From contig NC_026744.1 of NCBI RefSeq assembly GCF_000210295.1, positions 2,604,001 to 2,668,000 of the forward strand: a stretch of 64,000 bases of DNA. Reading direction: 5' to 3'. The stretch is from Trypanosoma brucei gambiense DAL972 (Eukaryota > Euglenozoa > Kinetoplastea > Trypanosomatida > Trypanosomatidae). Positions 38,160 to 49,399 of the stretch are shown here, piece by piece. Numbering within the stretch: position 1 is the stretch's first letter; each line of letters begins with the position of its first letter. The position numbers were made by a program, and so were the translations under genes. A model generated the notes under the pieces. It saw only the letters and a list, made by a program, of their open reading frames with translations. It made no database searches and was not told the DNA's origin.

Positions 38160-40015
38160 CTGAAATGAAGTCAGCGAAGATATTCAACTTCTTTACCTGT
38201 TCAGGGGAGTTTCCAGGGTATGTATACAGGGGAAAAATATACGGCAAAGTGAAGATGAACATATCTAAGCAAATGAAACAAAAAGAAAAAAAAGAGCTGG
38301 GAAGAGGAAGGAAAATGTTGACAAGAAGCTGTAGAATCGAAGGAGTTCGTATTCAAATAAAGATATTCGTAACTATGTATTTATGTACAAAGACACCTGC
38401 AAGGAGGAAAGAAGAAAAGTTTTCTGTTTAGCAAACTAGAGGGAGTCTGCCGATCGGACAGTTCTCTTTTTCCTTTTTCTTTTTAAAGGAAGTACTTCAG
38501 CCTCTGAATGGGCCACTGGTGAAAAGAGACCGTCTTCCGCTTTAATGTCACCCTTCCTAGTTGCAAAAAGGTAATTTTTCATTTGCGGTGAGCGTTTTAT
38601 ATGGCCTGGTGTAAACGGAGTTTTCTTCCCTTTCTAGTTGGTGGACACTTTTCTAAAGAAGGTTATTAGACAATGTGACGCGTGATTACGTGCAAAAGAT
38701 CGTCTCGTCCGAGGCATTTGCGCGGTTCTGGTGGACGTCACCGGCTGTGTCGTGCCGCGTTTTTCATGATTTGTTACTCGTTTAGGGCAACTTATTGAGT
38801 GCTTCTATTTATCAGTAGTCCCAAGTATGCCTTTTGCTTTAGTGCTTCAGACTTCGGGAGATCGTTGTAGCCTACAGAGGAATACATGCTCTCTGATACC
38901 ACAACTTTGCGCAGTGGTGGTACCATAGAAACGGCGTTGCGGCGCACAGCCGTGTGCCCCGTCGGGTGGGCGCACCCATGAATGGGCAACAATACTCAAG
39001 CATTAGTCCTCACAGATTTAAAGCACTTGTGCACATGGGGTTATGTTAACTATGTGTTGGAGTTCGGTGCACATTTGGGTATGTGTTTTTCGTAATTATT
39101 GTGAAGTCTGCTCTCCAACTGCCCATACCGCACTTGCAGTTCCGGAGGGGGGGGGGACTATCGTCACAGTAACATCTAAACTGTAAGAGGGTTGCTTTGT
39201 GCCTTCCTATGGGGTCGTGTCAGCGTCAAAATGGTCCAACTAGGTTTACTATGGTGTTGCCGCAAGCGCTAATGACTTATGTTGAAAGCATGGCTAAGAC
39301 GTATGCGCGATCTAACTGAGGGTTTATTTTACCAGTGGGGTCTGCATCCAGTTGTTTTGCTCGTGTGCTTTGCAGACTAGCACCAGGCTCACGCTTAGTG
39401 TCCGTGTATTTTCCGTGTTGCAGGCGGCTTTTGTTGTTTTTTGTGCTACATGATCAATTTCTCTGTTCTAGCCGTGTTTGCATTCATGTGCACCAAACAG
39501 CTTTCTTACCACCGTGCAGAGGTATTCCCAACTGTTCGTAGAGATTCTCTCCCTTTCTTGGAGCGGGTTTAGTGTGGGTCCCCTAGCTCTGTAAAATGAG
39601 AGACAGCGAAATAGCCCAGCACCTCGAGCCAACGTTGCTTTTCCCCATGCGCGTGGTATGACTGATGAATTGAGGAACTGACACATGCAGATCAGTACGT
39701 TTGTTAGCGTTTGGCTGCTTTGTGGCACATTTCTCACCCAGCCGGGAAGCGATAACTTTTCCTGCGGTTTGAACGAATGCGCCTCATGAAGTCCTTCTTC
39801 ATCTTCCCAAACAACTTACTTTTTTCGAAACCTTATACGCATGCTTTGTATATCCAACTTATAGGAGGTGACACTCTTTCTTTCACCAGGTTGAAAACAT
39901 CATAGAAGGGTTTAGATATCTCTATTCACCCCTACCTTATTTCTGTTTGCTCACTCTCCTGCGCCTCCTTTTAAGTTGCTGTTGCGTGTGGCTAGTGTGA
40001 CCCTCTCTTACGGGG
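38160..40015. other. 1.9-kb stretch without a convincing gene
   Basis: Only short frames, most opening with GTG or TTG, and none with recognisable sequence. It includes a G9 run (39147-39155). Probably the long 3' UTR of the EF-hand gene and the 5' flank of the next gene; a pyrimidine-rich run precedes the next ATG (about 39868-39975). Confidence 0.5.
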
Positions 40016-41218
40016 ATGGAGTCATCGTTTGGTGCTTACTGTATGAAGGAAGCAATCAGACAAAGACAGAATGGGTATGTGGTGCCAACATCAGTTGACT
40101 CATACGACTTTCACCATTGGGAGCAAGAAGCCCGGCGGCGATGTGGCCTCGTTGGAAGCCAGGGGAATCAATCTGCATTTTTAAGGAAGATCGACTGCGA
40201 CGCTAACTTACTGGTGGACGAAGTGGCGAAATGCGGGAGGACGGGAGCCAGTCGCAACGTGCCCCACTCATTTGGAACGGAGCACGAGTTGACGGCGTTT
40301 CTTTCTTCTTTAGAGGTACTGTTGCGTGTGTTCTTCCTTGACAGTTCAAACGAAGCACTACTTGTCACCCTCCAGAAGTTCCGTGAGAATTTCACGGATC
40401 TGCAGAAGAAGAAGGTCATTGGTCTTGAGTATGGAAAATACCCGGAGATATACGTCTTGTACGAGCTGTTTTCACTTCGAAAGTTACTCTTGAACTGGAA
40501 GGGAATGACCCCGGAGAACCAAAAGGTGATTACGAGGACAGCAATGAGCTATATGGCGTACGTAAGGTCACCAGAATACGCAATTCTCGGAGATTTGCTG
40601 GGCATGGCTGAAAAGAATTTGAGTTCCGTTGCGGTCAATACAATTAAAATGGTGAAGTGTTTGGATCAGGCCTGCGGAAGTACGCCCTATGCGTTCCCGC
40701 ATATCTGCCAATTCGTTCTGTCGTCGGTCTGTCCTCGCCATTCGTGCCCCTCTGGGACGTTGACTCTCAAGGGTAGTGCCACCCAGAAAGGTGAAACCAC
40801 AGGCGTTGACACTGCCGCTACAGCCGATGTCGCGAATCCCATGGCTACCGAGCCTTCCCACACCCGGAAGCGAGCAAGGAATGCTGATGACGTAACAAAA
40901 GGGGAAACGTCCACTGAAACTGATGACCAGGTGGCGGCTGAAAAAAGGCAGCAGTGCGCCTCCAAATACCATTCTCGCTACTCTGCGGCAAGAAGGTTTG
41001 CAAGTAAAGGCTGCCGCTTTTGCGGTTTGTGCCACATGATGGAGATACTTTTCAATGGATGCAGCCTTGTATGCAACTCTGCCCATGGTCCAACGGAGTG
41101 GAAGATATCTTCTAATCTCAAACGATATCCAGAAGTTTGCACCCTGGCCTTACGTCGCTTTAAGGCAATGCAGCGCGGAGTGGTTCTCAAACCTTGCGAG
41201 GACATCCCCCTGTCTTGA
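40016..41218 (+). CDS. protein of unknown function with C-terminal Cys/His cluster
   Basis: A 400-residue protein with no family I recognise. The N-terminal 230 residues are mostly helical. A Ser/Thr/Asp-rich linker (about 250-310) contains a basic run HTRKRARN that could be a nuclear signal. The C-terminal part has a compact cluster CRFCGLCHMMEILFNGCSLVC (C-x2-C-x2-CH-x9-C-x3-C), with an earlier CPRHSC, suggesting metal binding. The frame is intact from a good ATG. Confidence 0.7.
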   Translation: MESSFGAYCMKEAIRQRQNGYVVPTSVDSYDFHHWEQEARRRCGLVGSQGNQSAFLRKIDCDANLLVDEVAKCGRTGASRNVPHSFGTEHELTAFLSSLEVLLRVFFLDSSNEALLVTLQKFRENFTDLQKKKVIGLEYGKYPEIYVLYELFSLRKLLLNWKGMTPENQKVITRTAMSYMAYVRSPEYAILGDLLGMAEKNLSSVAVNTIKMVKCLDQACGSTPYAFPHICQFVLSSVCPRHSCPSGTLTLKGSATQKGETTGVDTAATADVANPMATEPSHTRKRARNADDVTKGETSTETDDQVAAEKRQQCASKYHSRYSAARRFASKGCRFCGLCHMMEILFNGCSLVCNSAHGPTEWKISSNLKRYPEVCTLALRRFKAMQRGVVLKPCEDIPLS

Positions 41219-42437
41219 CTAACATGTTTGCTGCGCGCCCACTCGAACGTTTTTGAGTGTTTGCTTTTTACGTCCCTAAGGGTACTCTTTTTGCATGTTG
41301 CGCCGCTTTGGGTCGCTGAACACCTCTCTTCGGTCGTTCTAATATCTGCTTTGTCTTGCCTTTTTGAGGGTAAGACAGACACGGAGGGCTCACGTGTATT
41401 TTAAGGGAGGGGGATGCAGCACTAATTTAGTGCCAATGGAATAGCACTGCTGAACTGTTGCTTTAGTATTCCTTCGCGGATTCTCGGGGTTCGGTAGTGA
41501 TACCGCTGGGCAACGCTGAAAAGGGGCATTACTCTTGGGATATCGAAGATGGAGTGTTTGCGGCCTCGTCTGAGGTGAAGACGAGGAATGTTTCTCTGTG
41601 TGCGGAAAAATATAATTACAATCTTCTGTTCCGCACCACCGCAGCATGAATGTGGATCTGTTCATATGGAAATGTTTGAGCTGTCGGTGTTTCCAGTGTT
41701 TATACCAAATGTGGCCGTAGGTCCCTTTGGGAAATTAGTCGAATGTGCCGCCGTCGCCACCGTTTGGCGTGGCTCTGTTGGAAGTGTAATGTTGTAGGGT
41801 ATGTGCTCGACGACACTTGGGCAATTTGTATTGCATCCCTCAGTGATGTGGTGGGGGGCTGCTTCATTTATGGTACCGCTGTGTTGGGAAAGGCACTTGG
41901 TGTCAGACGCTACGGGGGCACAACCGTAATGGATTATTGATTAGTTATCGGGCCATTGGCTTCGTGCTTGAATGAGGCGGCTGATGTGAGGTGTTTCTAC
42001 AACTGATGCGACCTGAGTCCCTTTTTGATTTTTGATGCGTGTTGTTGCCGTTCGAAGTGCGCGGGTCCCCCCCCCTCCCCTCCTTTTCCCCTCCAAGAAA
42101 GTTTCAGTGTGTATAGCCGACCCAGGGAGGGCCCACTAACCTAACTTCGTTGCTGCTGCCGTGCTCTTTGCTCCGGTCAAGGCGCCTGTTGCTTCTCTGT
42201 GCTAGTCTCGACCTTTAATTTTTGAAGTTTGACGCTGTTAAATCATGTAAATTGGTAGCGAATGCTTCTACTTCGCGTGAATCTAATTAATGCCCCGTTG
42301 CGTTTCCCCCCCTTTTCCGGTTTGCTATACATTGATATTGACCCACTAATATTCCTCGTCGTATGCTTTCCTTGGGTTAGTGGTTAGTCTTTGTTGCACC
42401 ACTTGTCCAGACAAATCGTGCGAACTTCCGCCAGCAA
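41219..42437. other. 1.2-kb stretch without a convincing gene
   Basis: No coding region is supported. A pyrimidine tract is seen at 42069-42095 with C7 and C6 runs, and another near 42300-42320. It shares a short near-identical segment (41750-41768) with 31825-31843 in the strand-switch region. Confidence 0.5.
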
Positions 42438-43793
42438 ATGCGCTACGAGAGTGTCTTACTTCGTCTAAGTGACGAAGAGCGTGAGGAGTTACAACTTCTC
42501 ATTGCTGCGTTAAATGTTAGCGAGTACACCGACGACGTCGACGATATACGTCGACTGAGTGCCCGCGATGACCGAATGTGCCGCTGCATCCGCGAGCTCT
42601 TCGATACGGTATTGGGTCTGTACGTTGCCTCCGGCAGAGTTCCACGTGAGATGAAGGAGGGAATTGCAAGTGGCAGAGCCTCCACGCAGATGACGCTGAA
42701 GATACTTCCCTCACTCTTCGAGATATTTCGGCGCCACAAGCGGCTAAACCCCTTCAGCAATAGAAGTGAATTCGGGAAGTTAACCATGCTCCTCCAGGAC
42801 CTGCGGAAGCCAACGGTCCAACAGCGGCTAGAGATATGCCACAGTCTCATAATTCCTGTGAAGACGGTTGGAGGGGAATTGCAACGTGTTGGAGCCGAAG
42901 CGATGCTGAGAGATCCTGACCTTGGGGAATATTTGAATTCTTTCGATAAGAACAAGGTCACCGCCTTTGACCGACTCCTGGGACGTTATGGAGGTGCCGA
43001 GAGCTCAACTGTTGAGCGTTGTCTGCGTTCCATTGACGATGTTCATCAGTTCCTCGAAAGTAATATTCGGCCCCTAGTGTGGATGCGTAATATAATTAGT
43101 GAAGAGTTTTGTCCATTAGACAAAAACTGTAAATACAATCTGGCTATTCAGCAAGGCGTTGATGGATCGTTGCTTACACACGAACACAGTGTTCAATGTG
43201 CCTACGTAATCGAGTCTCTTTCCCTGTGGATAAAGGTGCAGCAGAGCATCTTTGAGTTTTGGCAGGTATCAGAGGACGATATGCTCATCGACGGGAGTGG
43301 GCAATACTCCCTCGTGAATACTGGGCAGGGGTATCATCGGTTGTGTCATGCGCGTAAAAGTTACGCTCGTATGTCAAGGGTTGTGAATGAGACAGAACAT
43401 CAGCTGGGTCGTTGGATTGGGATTAAGGTTATTCACCTAGGAGATCGGGATGTCCCTAACCCCCTGGTGTTTATCGACAAGTATACCGTGATTCCCCGTA
43501 TAGTGCAGCCTATAATGCATGTCATGATGGCGCTTGAGAAAATATTTTCCCCCGATGCCAAAGAGGAACATCCGGGTGTCCGTAACTTTCTGCGTTCTAA
43601 GTACAGTTCCTTTCCTGAACTTCGAATGACGATACTATCAGATTTTTTTCGGCACGCTTTTGACGGCTCGGGCGACGATGGAGGGAACTGCATCGATGGG
43701 AGACTAACCTCAGCATGGAATTGGTGTCACCAACTGCATAAAAAGTCGTTCTATGACGCGTTTGTCTTAACAGGCTTCAATGGATTTGACTAA
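42438..43793 (+). CDS. DUF2009 family protein (conserved eukaryotic, unknown function)
   Basis: A 451-residue protein. The C-terminal two thirds match the DUF2009 family of plants, fungi and protists: PLDKNCKYNLAIQQGVDGSL, then LTHEHSVQCAYVIESLSLWI, YSLVNTGQGYHRLC and VIHLGDRDVPNPLVFIDKY. These motifs are highly conserved, which points to an important but still undescribed role. No targeting signal or membrane segment is seen. The length is close to that of family members. Confidence 0.88.
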   Translation: MRYESVLLRLSDEEREELQLLIAALNVSEYTDDVDDIRRLSARDDRMCRCIRELFDTVLGLYVASGRVPREMKEGIASGRASTQMTLKILPSLFEIFRRHKRLNPFSNRSEFGKLTMLLQDLRKPTVQQRLEICHSLIIPVKTVGGELQRVGAEAMLRDPDLGEYLNSFDKNKVTAFDRLLGRYGGAESSTVERCLRSIDDVHQFLESNIRPLVWMRNIISEEFCPLDKNCKYNLAIQQGVDGSLLTHEHSVQCAYVIESLSLWIKVQQSIFEFWQVSEDDMLIDGSGQYSLVNTGQGYHRLCHARKSYARMSRVVNETEHQLGRWIGIKVIHLGDRDVPNPLVFIDKYTVIPRIVQPIMHVMMALEKIFSPDAKEEHPGVRNFLRSKYSSFPELRMTILSDFFRHAFDGSGDDGGNCIDGRLTSAWNWCHQLHKKSFYDAFVLTGFNGFD

Positions 43794-44103
43794 ATCAGCA
43801 CGCGTGGTCTGTGGATCCGCTGCTCCAGCAAAAAATATATTCCTTTTTTTGAAGAAGGGGATGTGCTGACAGTGGGGAGCCAATGCTTGGACCGGGTGGA
43901 AGTACAGGAGAGGAAACTCCTTCATGCAACTCAAGCATAAGTGCACAAAGGGTTTTACAGATCTTGATGTTGGCATGTGGTCTTTACGGTTCGTTTATTC
44001 TTCATATTTACCCTTTTCCGCCCCTTTTATTGGTTGGTTGCCCTTCGTTTGATCGAAGTTCTTGGTTTTGAGAAGCGCTTTTATCAATATTTCTAGGTAG
44101 GGG
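43794..44103. other. short intergenic, no gene seen
   Basis: A spacer ending in a pyrimidine-rich stretch and TTCTAG (AG at 44095-44096), a probable acceptor for the SRP receptor gene. Confidence 0.55.
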
Positions 44104-45852
44104 ATGATCGACACGCTTTCGATAGTTAGTAATGGGGGGATTGTGCTGTGGGAGCGAAGTTCAGATGTTTCTAGAAAATGCTCAATAATTAATCAGGTCG
44201 TCCAGGAGTTTCTTCTTGAGGATCGCGCTGGTATGCACGAGACCGTAATTGGTGATTACAAAGTTCATTGGATGTTGGAAAACGATGCACATTTCTTTGT
44301 TGTGGCAATACACCCGAAGTTTGTTTCGTACCCGCAGATGTGTGCCTTTCTACGGACCATTGCTAGGTGTTTTGTCAAGAAGTACGGACGGGTGCGAGAC
44401 AATGTGCTTGTGGAATACGACTTTTCAGCTGAATACGCGGAGACTCTTTCGATGCTTGATGCCGGTGTTCCTGGTGTTGATGCATTGGGTGGCGGCGATC
44501 AAATTAGTAACGGTGACACCGAGGGGGAAGAGGAGGATGAGGATTTGTTGGAAGATGCAGCAGACGGGGAGCCGCAAGGTGAAGGTGAGTGCAGTGCTGC
44601 CGGTGCCGCCTCAGGAGCCTATCAAGGGCCTGATACATTCGTTACCAAAACGGGCCATGTTATTGGTCGAAAAGGTAAGAAACTAGCTGGATCCAAGTCT
44701 ACAACTGCAACCTCCCAGAAACGAAGCAAGCAGGTGAAGCGCGCCACCCGCTGGGATGAACCATCGGCCGACAGCGCTGTGGAAGAGCAGCGGGGGCAGG
44801 GAACCAGACCAACCGAAGAAGAACTTGAAGTACAGACTGCGTTGCAGAGAGCGGCCTTTATCAAACGGTTACCTAATGGCAGTGTGGCTCCGGTACGGGA
44901 GAAGGAGTGGGAGGGTCAGCAAAGGGGTCTCCTGGCCAATTGGCTTCGTTCTTATGTTGGTCGACGTGAATTGGACAGTCAAGACTTTAACAATGTCATA
45001 CCCGGCCTACGTGAGAAACTTATTACCAAAAATGTTGCTGTGGAGGTGGCTGAGCACGTATGCAAGTCTGTAGAAGCGTCGCTGACCGGAAAGGTTCTTG
45101 GAACCTTTGAGTCCCTGCATCAATGCATTGAAGCCGCCATGATCTCTGCACTCCGTCGCATACTTCAGCCAAAACATGAGATAAACATCCTGCGTGCGGT
45201 AGCATCATCGAGGGGGCGAAATAAGCCATACTCCATTGTGCTCTGCGGTGTAAATGGCGTCGGTAAGTCAACAACCCTTGCCAAGATAACATACTGGCTC
45301 CAGCAGAATGGCCACACTGTCATGATCGCTGCAGGTGACACGTTTCGCCACGGTGCAGTGGAGCAGTTGGAGGTACATGGGCGCTGCCTGGGCGTGGACG
45401 TCTTCCAAATGGGGTATGGGACTGACCCATCTGCAGTTGCAGCGGCGGCTATATCACGAGCTACTCGTGATGGCTGCGATGTGGTGATGATCGACACCGC
45501 GGGAAGGATGCAAGATCACGAGTCTCGCATGCGTGCTCTTGCGAAACTCATTCATGATAACCAGCCTGATCTGGTTCTGTTTGTTGGCGAGGCCCTGGTG
45601 GGAAACACTGGTGTGGACCAGCTTCGGCGCTTTAATCAGTGTCTTGTTGATTTTGTGCCTGTTGGAAGCGTGCCACGTGGCATTGATGGGATTGTACTTA
45701 CAAAGTTTGACACCATCGACGATAAGGTGGGTGCCGCCGTCTCGATGGTATACGAACTGGGTCAGCCGATTGTTTTCGTTGGGGCAGGGCAAACTTACCA
45801 GGATTTGAAAGTAATGGAGCCAGATGTTGTTGTCAGCGCTTTAATGGCGTAG
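44104..45852 (+). CDS. SRPRA: signal recognition particle receptor alpha subunit (SR-alpha)
   Basis: A 582-residue GTPase that docks SRP-ribosome complexes at the ER membrane. The N-terminal roughly 130 residues have the SRX longin-like pattern (MIDTLSIVSNGGIVLW) that binds SR-beta. An acidic and basic linker follows (about 140-255). The NG domain has G1 GVNGVGKST (about 381-389), DTFRHGAVEQL, G3 DTAGRMQ (about 464-470), EALVGNTGVDQL, G4 TKFD (about 533-536) and FVGAGQTYQDL near the end. DTFRHG replaces the more usual DTFRAG. Length and all GTPase motifs are complete. Confidence 0.95.
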   Translation: MIDTLSIVSNGGIVLWERSSDVSRKCSIINQVVQEFLLEDRAGMHETVIGDYKVHWMLENDAHFFVVAIHPKFVSYPQMCAFLRTIARCFVKKYGRVRDNVLVEYDFSAEYAETLSMLDAGVPGVDALGGGDQISNGDTEGEEEDEDLLEDAADGEPQGEGECSAAGAASGAYQGPDTFVTKTGHVIGRKGKKLAGSKSTTATSQKRSKQVKRATRWDEPSADSAVEEQRGQGTRPTEEELEVQTALQRAAFIKRLPNGSVAPVREKEWEGQQRGLLANWLRSYVGRRELDSQDFNNVIPGLREKLITKNVAVEVAEHVCKSVEASLTGKVLGTFESLHQCIEAAMISALRRILQPKHEINILRAVASSRGRNKPYSIVLCGVNGVGKSTTLAKITYWLQQNGHTVMIAAGDTFRHGAVEQLEVHGRCLGVDVFQMGYGTDPSAVAAAAISRATRDGCDVVMIDTAGRMQDHESRMRALAKLIHDNQPDLVLFVGEALVGNTGVDQLRRFNQCLVDFVPVGSVPRGIDGIVLTKFDTIDDKVGAAVSMVYELGQPIVFVGAGQTYQDLKVMEPDVVVSALMA

Positions 45853-46120
45853 AGAAAGCCGGTCGGCACACAACTCCGAGCAGCCACAACTATGTATGCG
45901 CACTACGGATCTATTGACAACACAGAGGCCTGGAAGGGGGAAGCAGCATGAACTCGTACGGTTGCTAACCCAGTCATATCCGTTTAATAACCTTGGTTTG
46001 GGTAAATTTTTGTGGTTTCCACTCTGAATCGTACTGCTGGTTGTTCCTTCTACAACAATTCTATCTTACCGTGCTTCTTCCGGTTTTCCCCTTGTTGTAA
46101 TCATCGACAAGGGGAGGGTA

Positions 46121-46159
<39 letters not shown>

Positions 46160-46929
46160 TACTGAATGGCTCTAAATCCCACCCGTATAGAGTTACTTCC
46201 CACGACCCGCTCCTGTCCGCAGAGGCGACGTATCTTGCATCTTCGAAAGCCGAGCGAACTACCCGTACGGAATAACTCCCTGGATTGTAGACGAAGGTAA
46301 GCAAGTCGTGGTTGCCCCAGGAGTCCCAACCCCCGAAATCGTCGGAAGGCGCCACCAACTGGCGCAAAACGCAGCGGGAACGCATCAAACCGTTACAGGT
46401 ATATGGAAGCAACTGATACGTGCCATTTCCTTAGTGGGTGAAGTGGATATTCCGTTAATGTGCACTTAATGTTGCTCCACCGTTCTGGGGCAGAGGAGTG
46501 GCCTCGTAAATTCTCTTTTGAATTGGTGTGTGTAGGCTTAGCTGGACAACTTACTCCACGGTGGCGCCTGGTTCTGTGGCCGACCCCCTCGGCGATGTTG
46601 GCTACTCCACTGGGCACGCTCTATGAGTATATGAGGTCGATAAAGGCCACCAGCTGTTCGTGGGATGGCTTTCTCGGGCCTCGCGTGTGCTTACGTCCAT
46701 TACGATAGGAAGCAAGGTATGAAAATCCTGTGCTGGCTATATGAAAGTGTCAAGTAACTGTGTACCTAAACAGGCTGTCTGCTTCACCTCCGTCTCCGGT
46801 TTGCTTTCTAGGTGTTTCATGTTTTCTCTTCCCCCCCCCCCGCATTTTACGTTCCAATTATTCACTGGTGAATGCTTGGCTGGGAATTAGGTAATTGTCC
46901 GGTGCCGCTGCGGTTTGTCACTGCTCTTG
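45853..46929. other. intergenic with TG repeat, no gene seen
   Basis: No coding region is supported. It holds a (TG)18 microsatellite and a C10 run (46833-46842) shortly before the next gene. Confidence 0.5.
46123..46158 (+). repeat. (TG)18 microsatellite
   Basis: Eighteen uninterrupted TG units in the spacer upstream of the NDUFAF6-like gene, probably in the 3' UTR of the SRP receptor gene. Confidence 0.95.
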
Positions 46930-48591
46930 ATGTTGCGCCGTTCTTTCTTGCTTGGGCGTGGAGTGGCTCTGAGGTCAACCGCAAGGTTGTTTGGTGGTGG
47001 TGGTGGTGGCATCCGCCTGCCGGACGATGATGGCATCAGTGCAGAGTTGCGGGGCTTTGGCGAGTATGGCGGGTCTATTTCCGCGTTTGTTAAAGTAGGG
47101 GGTGAGGACCAAGGGAAACGTGTGGGCGGCTCCAAAGTGTTTCCTTGTGGTGAGGCAGATCCCACTATCCAGGCTGTGAAAGCGCAGCACATGGCCGAGA
47201 TTGCCAAAACCGGGAAACTTCCGTCGCCACGGAATGTTGTATCGACATCGGGATCATCGGCAACGCCGAAAGGTGGACATGACGGCGTTGGCCATGCGAC
47301 TGCAGGGATGGCCTCTTCATCGTCACTCCCCCGTAGGGTCACTTCGTTGCCACGGGAGGCGGCCGCGAACTACCCGGCAACCCTTGCTCGGAATGAGACG
47401 ACGAATTCTGCACGCGATCTTGGAGGTCCCGAGGGGCAATCGCGTGCGAAGGAGGCCGAAGACTACTATCGTGCCGTCCCCCGAAATGCCCTTTCAAAGG
47501 AGGAGATGTGGAGGCGCATCACCACAGCCACATCAGACAAAGCGGAGCGGGCTTCTTCGACCCCCCACGCATCTGAGGAAGATTATTTGAAGATGGAAGA
47601 AGAGCTGCAGGAGCACGACCTCTACCATTTTCGTATTGGCGAGTTGGCTTTCCCAGAGCAGAGATTACGGCGCAATTACTACGCTATGTGGCTTCTGGCG
47701 ATGTACTTAAACAAGGCTCGTTGGACAATGCTCGACGTACATTCTCAGCGAGGTGTGAAAACGACGGGCGCCGGGATGAAACTTTTGTTTTGGAAGGAGT
47801 CGGTTAGTCAAATCATGGAAAAGCGGAGTATGCCTGCTGGTCAGTTCACTGACTCCCATCCCGTGCTGCGCCCGTTCGCAGCTGTTGTGGAGCAAAACCC
47901 GCACATGACAAAGGCATTTGTACGCGGTTTCAGTGAAGCAAGGTTGCGCGTCATCCAGCAGCCAGGAAATGTCAAACAACTTTTTGACCACTTTGATCGT
48001 TATTATGGCTATTTCTTTAACTCGCTTCTGGAAGTTGCGCAAGTAAAGGACGAAAACGCAGGGCACTTAATGCAGCATATTGGACGGGCCATTGGTCTTA
48101 CACAACACTGTGTGATGTTCTGGAAGAAGTATGCGCGTATTGGTTTCACTATGCTCCCTGCTGATCTTTGTGCGGACAATCATGTGAACCTCGCTCTTCT
48201 GCGAAACATATCGCTGGCGGCAAGGGATCGTGCTGTCCGGAGACTTCTGTACGATGTTATGTGCATTGTTAAGACGGAGATGCTGCATGCTCAGCAACTA
48301 GCGCCACACTGCAGTCCCGCGGCGTGGCCCATCGTTATGGAGTGCACGTACGCTAACTATTATTTGGGCTTCTTGCAGCGCCGTGATTTCAATGTTAGCG
48401 CTATGTTTGCCGACAATAACGTCGAAAACGCGGGGTTTGCATGGTACCGAGTTAAAAAGCGCTGGGAGTGGGAAAAGCATCAAAGCATCGAACGCCTTGT
48501 GGCTGAAAGCGCGCCGCTGCCTTTCATAGGAACGTCGTGGGGCCATCGCGGTTCTGACTACAAGATAGCTTCTGGATTCGGGCGGAAGTGA
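46930..48591 (+). CDS. NDUFAF6-like, squalene/phytoene-synthase-fold mitochondrial protein
   Basis: A 553-residue protein. Start MLRRSFLLGRGVALRSTARLF is a clear mitochondrial presequence; the open frame extends five codons further only to a TTG. A low-complexity region runs to about residue 200. From about 225 the chain has the layout of the squalene/phytoene synthase family as seen in NDUFAF6: LFWKESVSQIM, HPVLRPFAAVVEQN, EARLRVIQQP, then GHLMQHIGRAIGLTQHCVMF and FTMLPADLCADN. The Asp-rich catalytic motifs of true synthases are missing, as in NDUFAF6, which helps assemble complex I. That role here is inferred. Confidence 0.82.
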   Translation: MLRRSFLLGRGVALRSTARLFGGGGGGIRLPDDDGISAELRGFGEYGGSISAFVKVGGEDQGKRVGGSKVFPCGEADPTIQAVKAQHMAEIAKTGKLPSPRNVVSTSGSSATPKGGHDGVGHATAGMASSSSLPRRVTSLPREAAANYPATLARNETTNSARDLGGPEGQSRAKEAEDYYRAVPRNALSKEEMWRRITTATSDKAERASSTPHASEEDYLKMEEELQEHDLYHFRIGELAFPEQRLRRNYYAMWLLAMYLNKARWTMLDVHSQRGVKTTGAGMKLLFWKESVSQIMEKRSMPAGQFTDSHPVLRPFAAVVEQNPHMTKAFVRGFSEARLRVIQQPGNVKQLFDHFDRYYGYFFNSLLEVAQVKDENAGHLMQHIGRAIGLTQHCVMFWKKYARIGFTMLPADLCADNHVNLALLRNISLAARDRAVRRLLYDVMCIVKTEMLHAQQLAPHCSPAAWPIVMECTYANYYLGFLQRRDFNVSAMFADNNVENAGFAWYRVKKRWEWEKHQSIERLVAESAPLPFIGTSWGHRGSDYKIASGFGRK

Positions 48592-49399
48592 TGGGAGAAG
48601 GAGGGAAATGATTGAGTTAAGAAAAGTGTCACTGCTGAGGTTATTCTGTGTTTTCAATCAGTTGGTTTAATGCTGGTTTTGAGCACGTTTTCTTGTTTGA
48701 GTGAACTTCATGTTTTGTTATAGGCTTCACTCGTTATACGGTGGATGTGCCGTCTTTTCCATTCTCCTTCGCACCTGGTTTCACCGCAGATTGGGAGGAA
48801 TTTTCGGCTGCCAGTAAGCAAGAGTGCACGTACCCGTTGCTCACTTACCTCGGGACCTTTGCGGTGCACAGGTATTTGTGCCAAATGAACGCGAAGCGTA
48901 GCGAAATTGATGCGTGCGGCTTCCTTGGTGCCCAGATACCTTTTTTGTGGTATGTTCCTCGGTGCTTCAGTTTGTTCGGACTGACTTCGAAGTTATAACT
49001 GAGGGAAGTTTTTCGTGAAGTGACTTTCGTTCATAACGGTGCCAAGTGGGGGTGCTTTTCAGAGTTCCTTTTTGTGTTTGTACGCGTGCTAACCCGAACC
49101 GTTGTGGAGAGAGTATCTTTGAATCGCCGAGTGTATCTTTTTCGACGCGAGAACTCCATCTTGATTTATCAGGCCGCAGTAAGTTCTTTTGGAGGCTTAT
49201 GGTGTTCGCGGCGTGGTGTCTGCACGTGTGCCTCCCCTTTAACTTGCGTCTAGGAGCAGGCAACACGACGATATACGAGGCGTTGGGACTGGTAGAACGT
49301 TGCCTCCTTACTCACATGGTCCTGCTGATCCTTTTATTTTCCATATTTTTGCTCAAAAATTTTACTAACCCTAGCCTGTAGTGTCCCTTTTGGTAAGTG
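48592..49399. other. intergenic, no gene seen
   Basis: No supported coding region; an 85-codon frame here opens with GTG and lacks homology. Pyrimidine-rich sequence precedes the TPR gene (about 49319-49390). Confidence 0.5.

Noticed and set aside
48741..48998. 85-codon plus frame
   Set aside because: Starts with GTG; its first in-frame ATG leaves under 40 codons.
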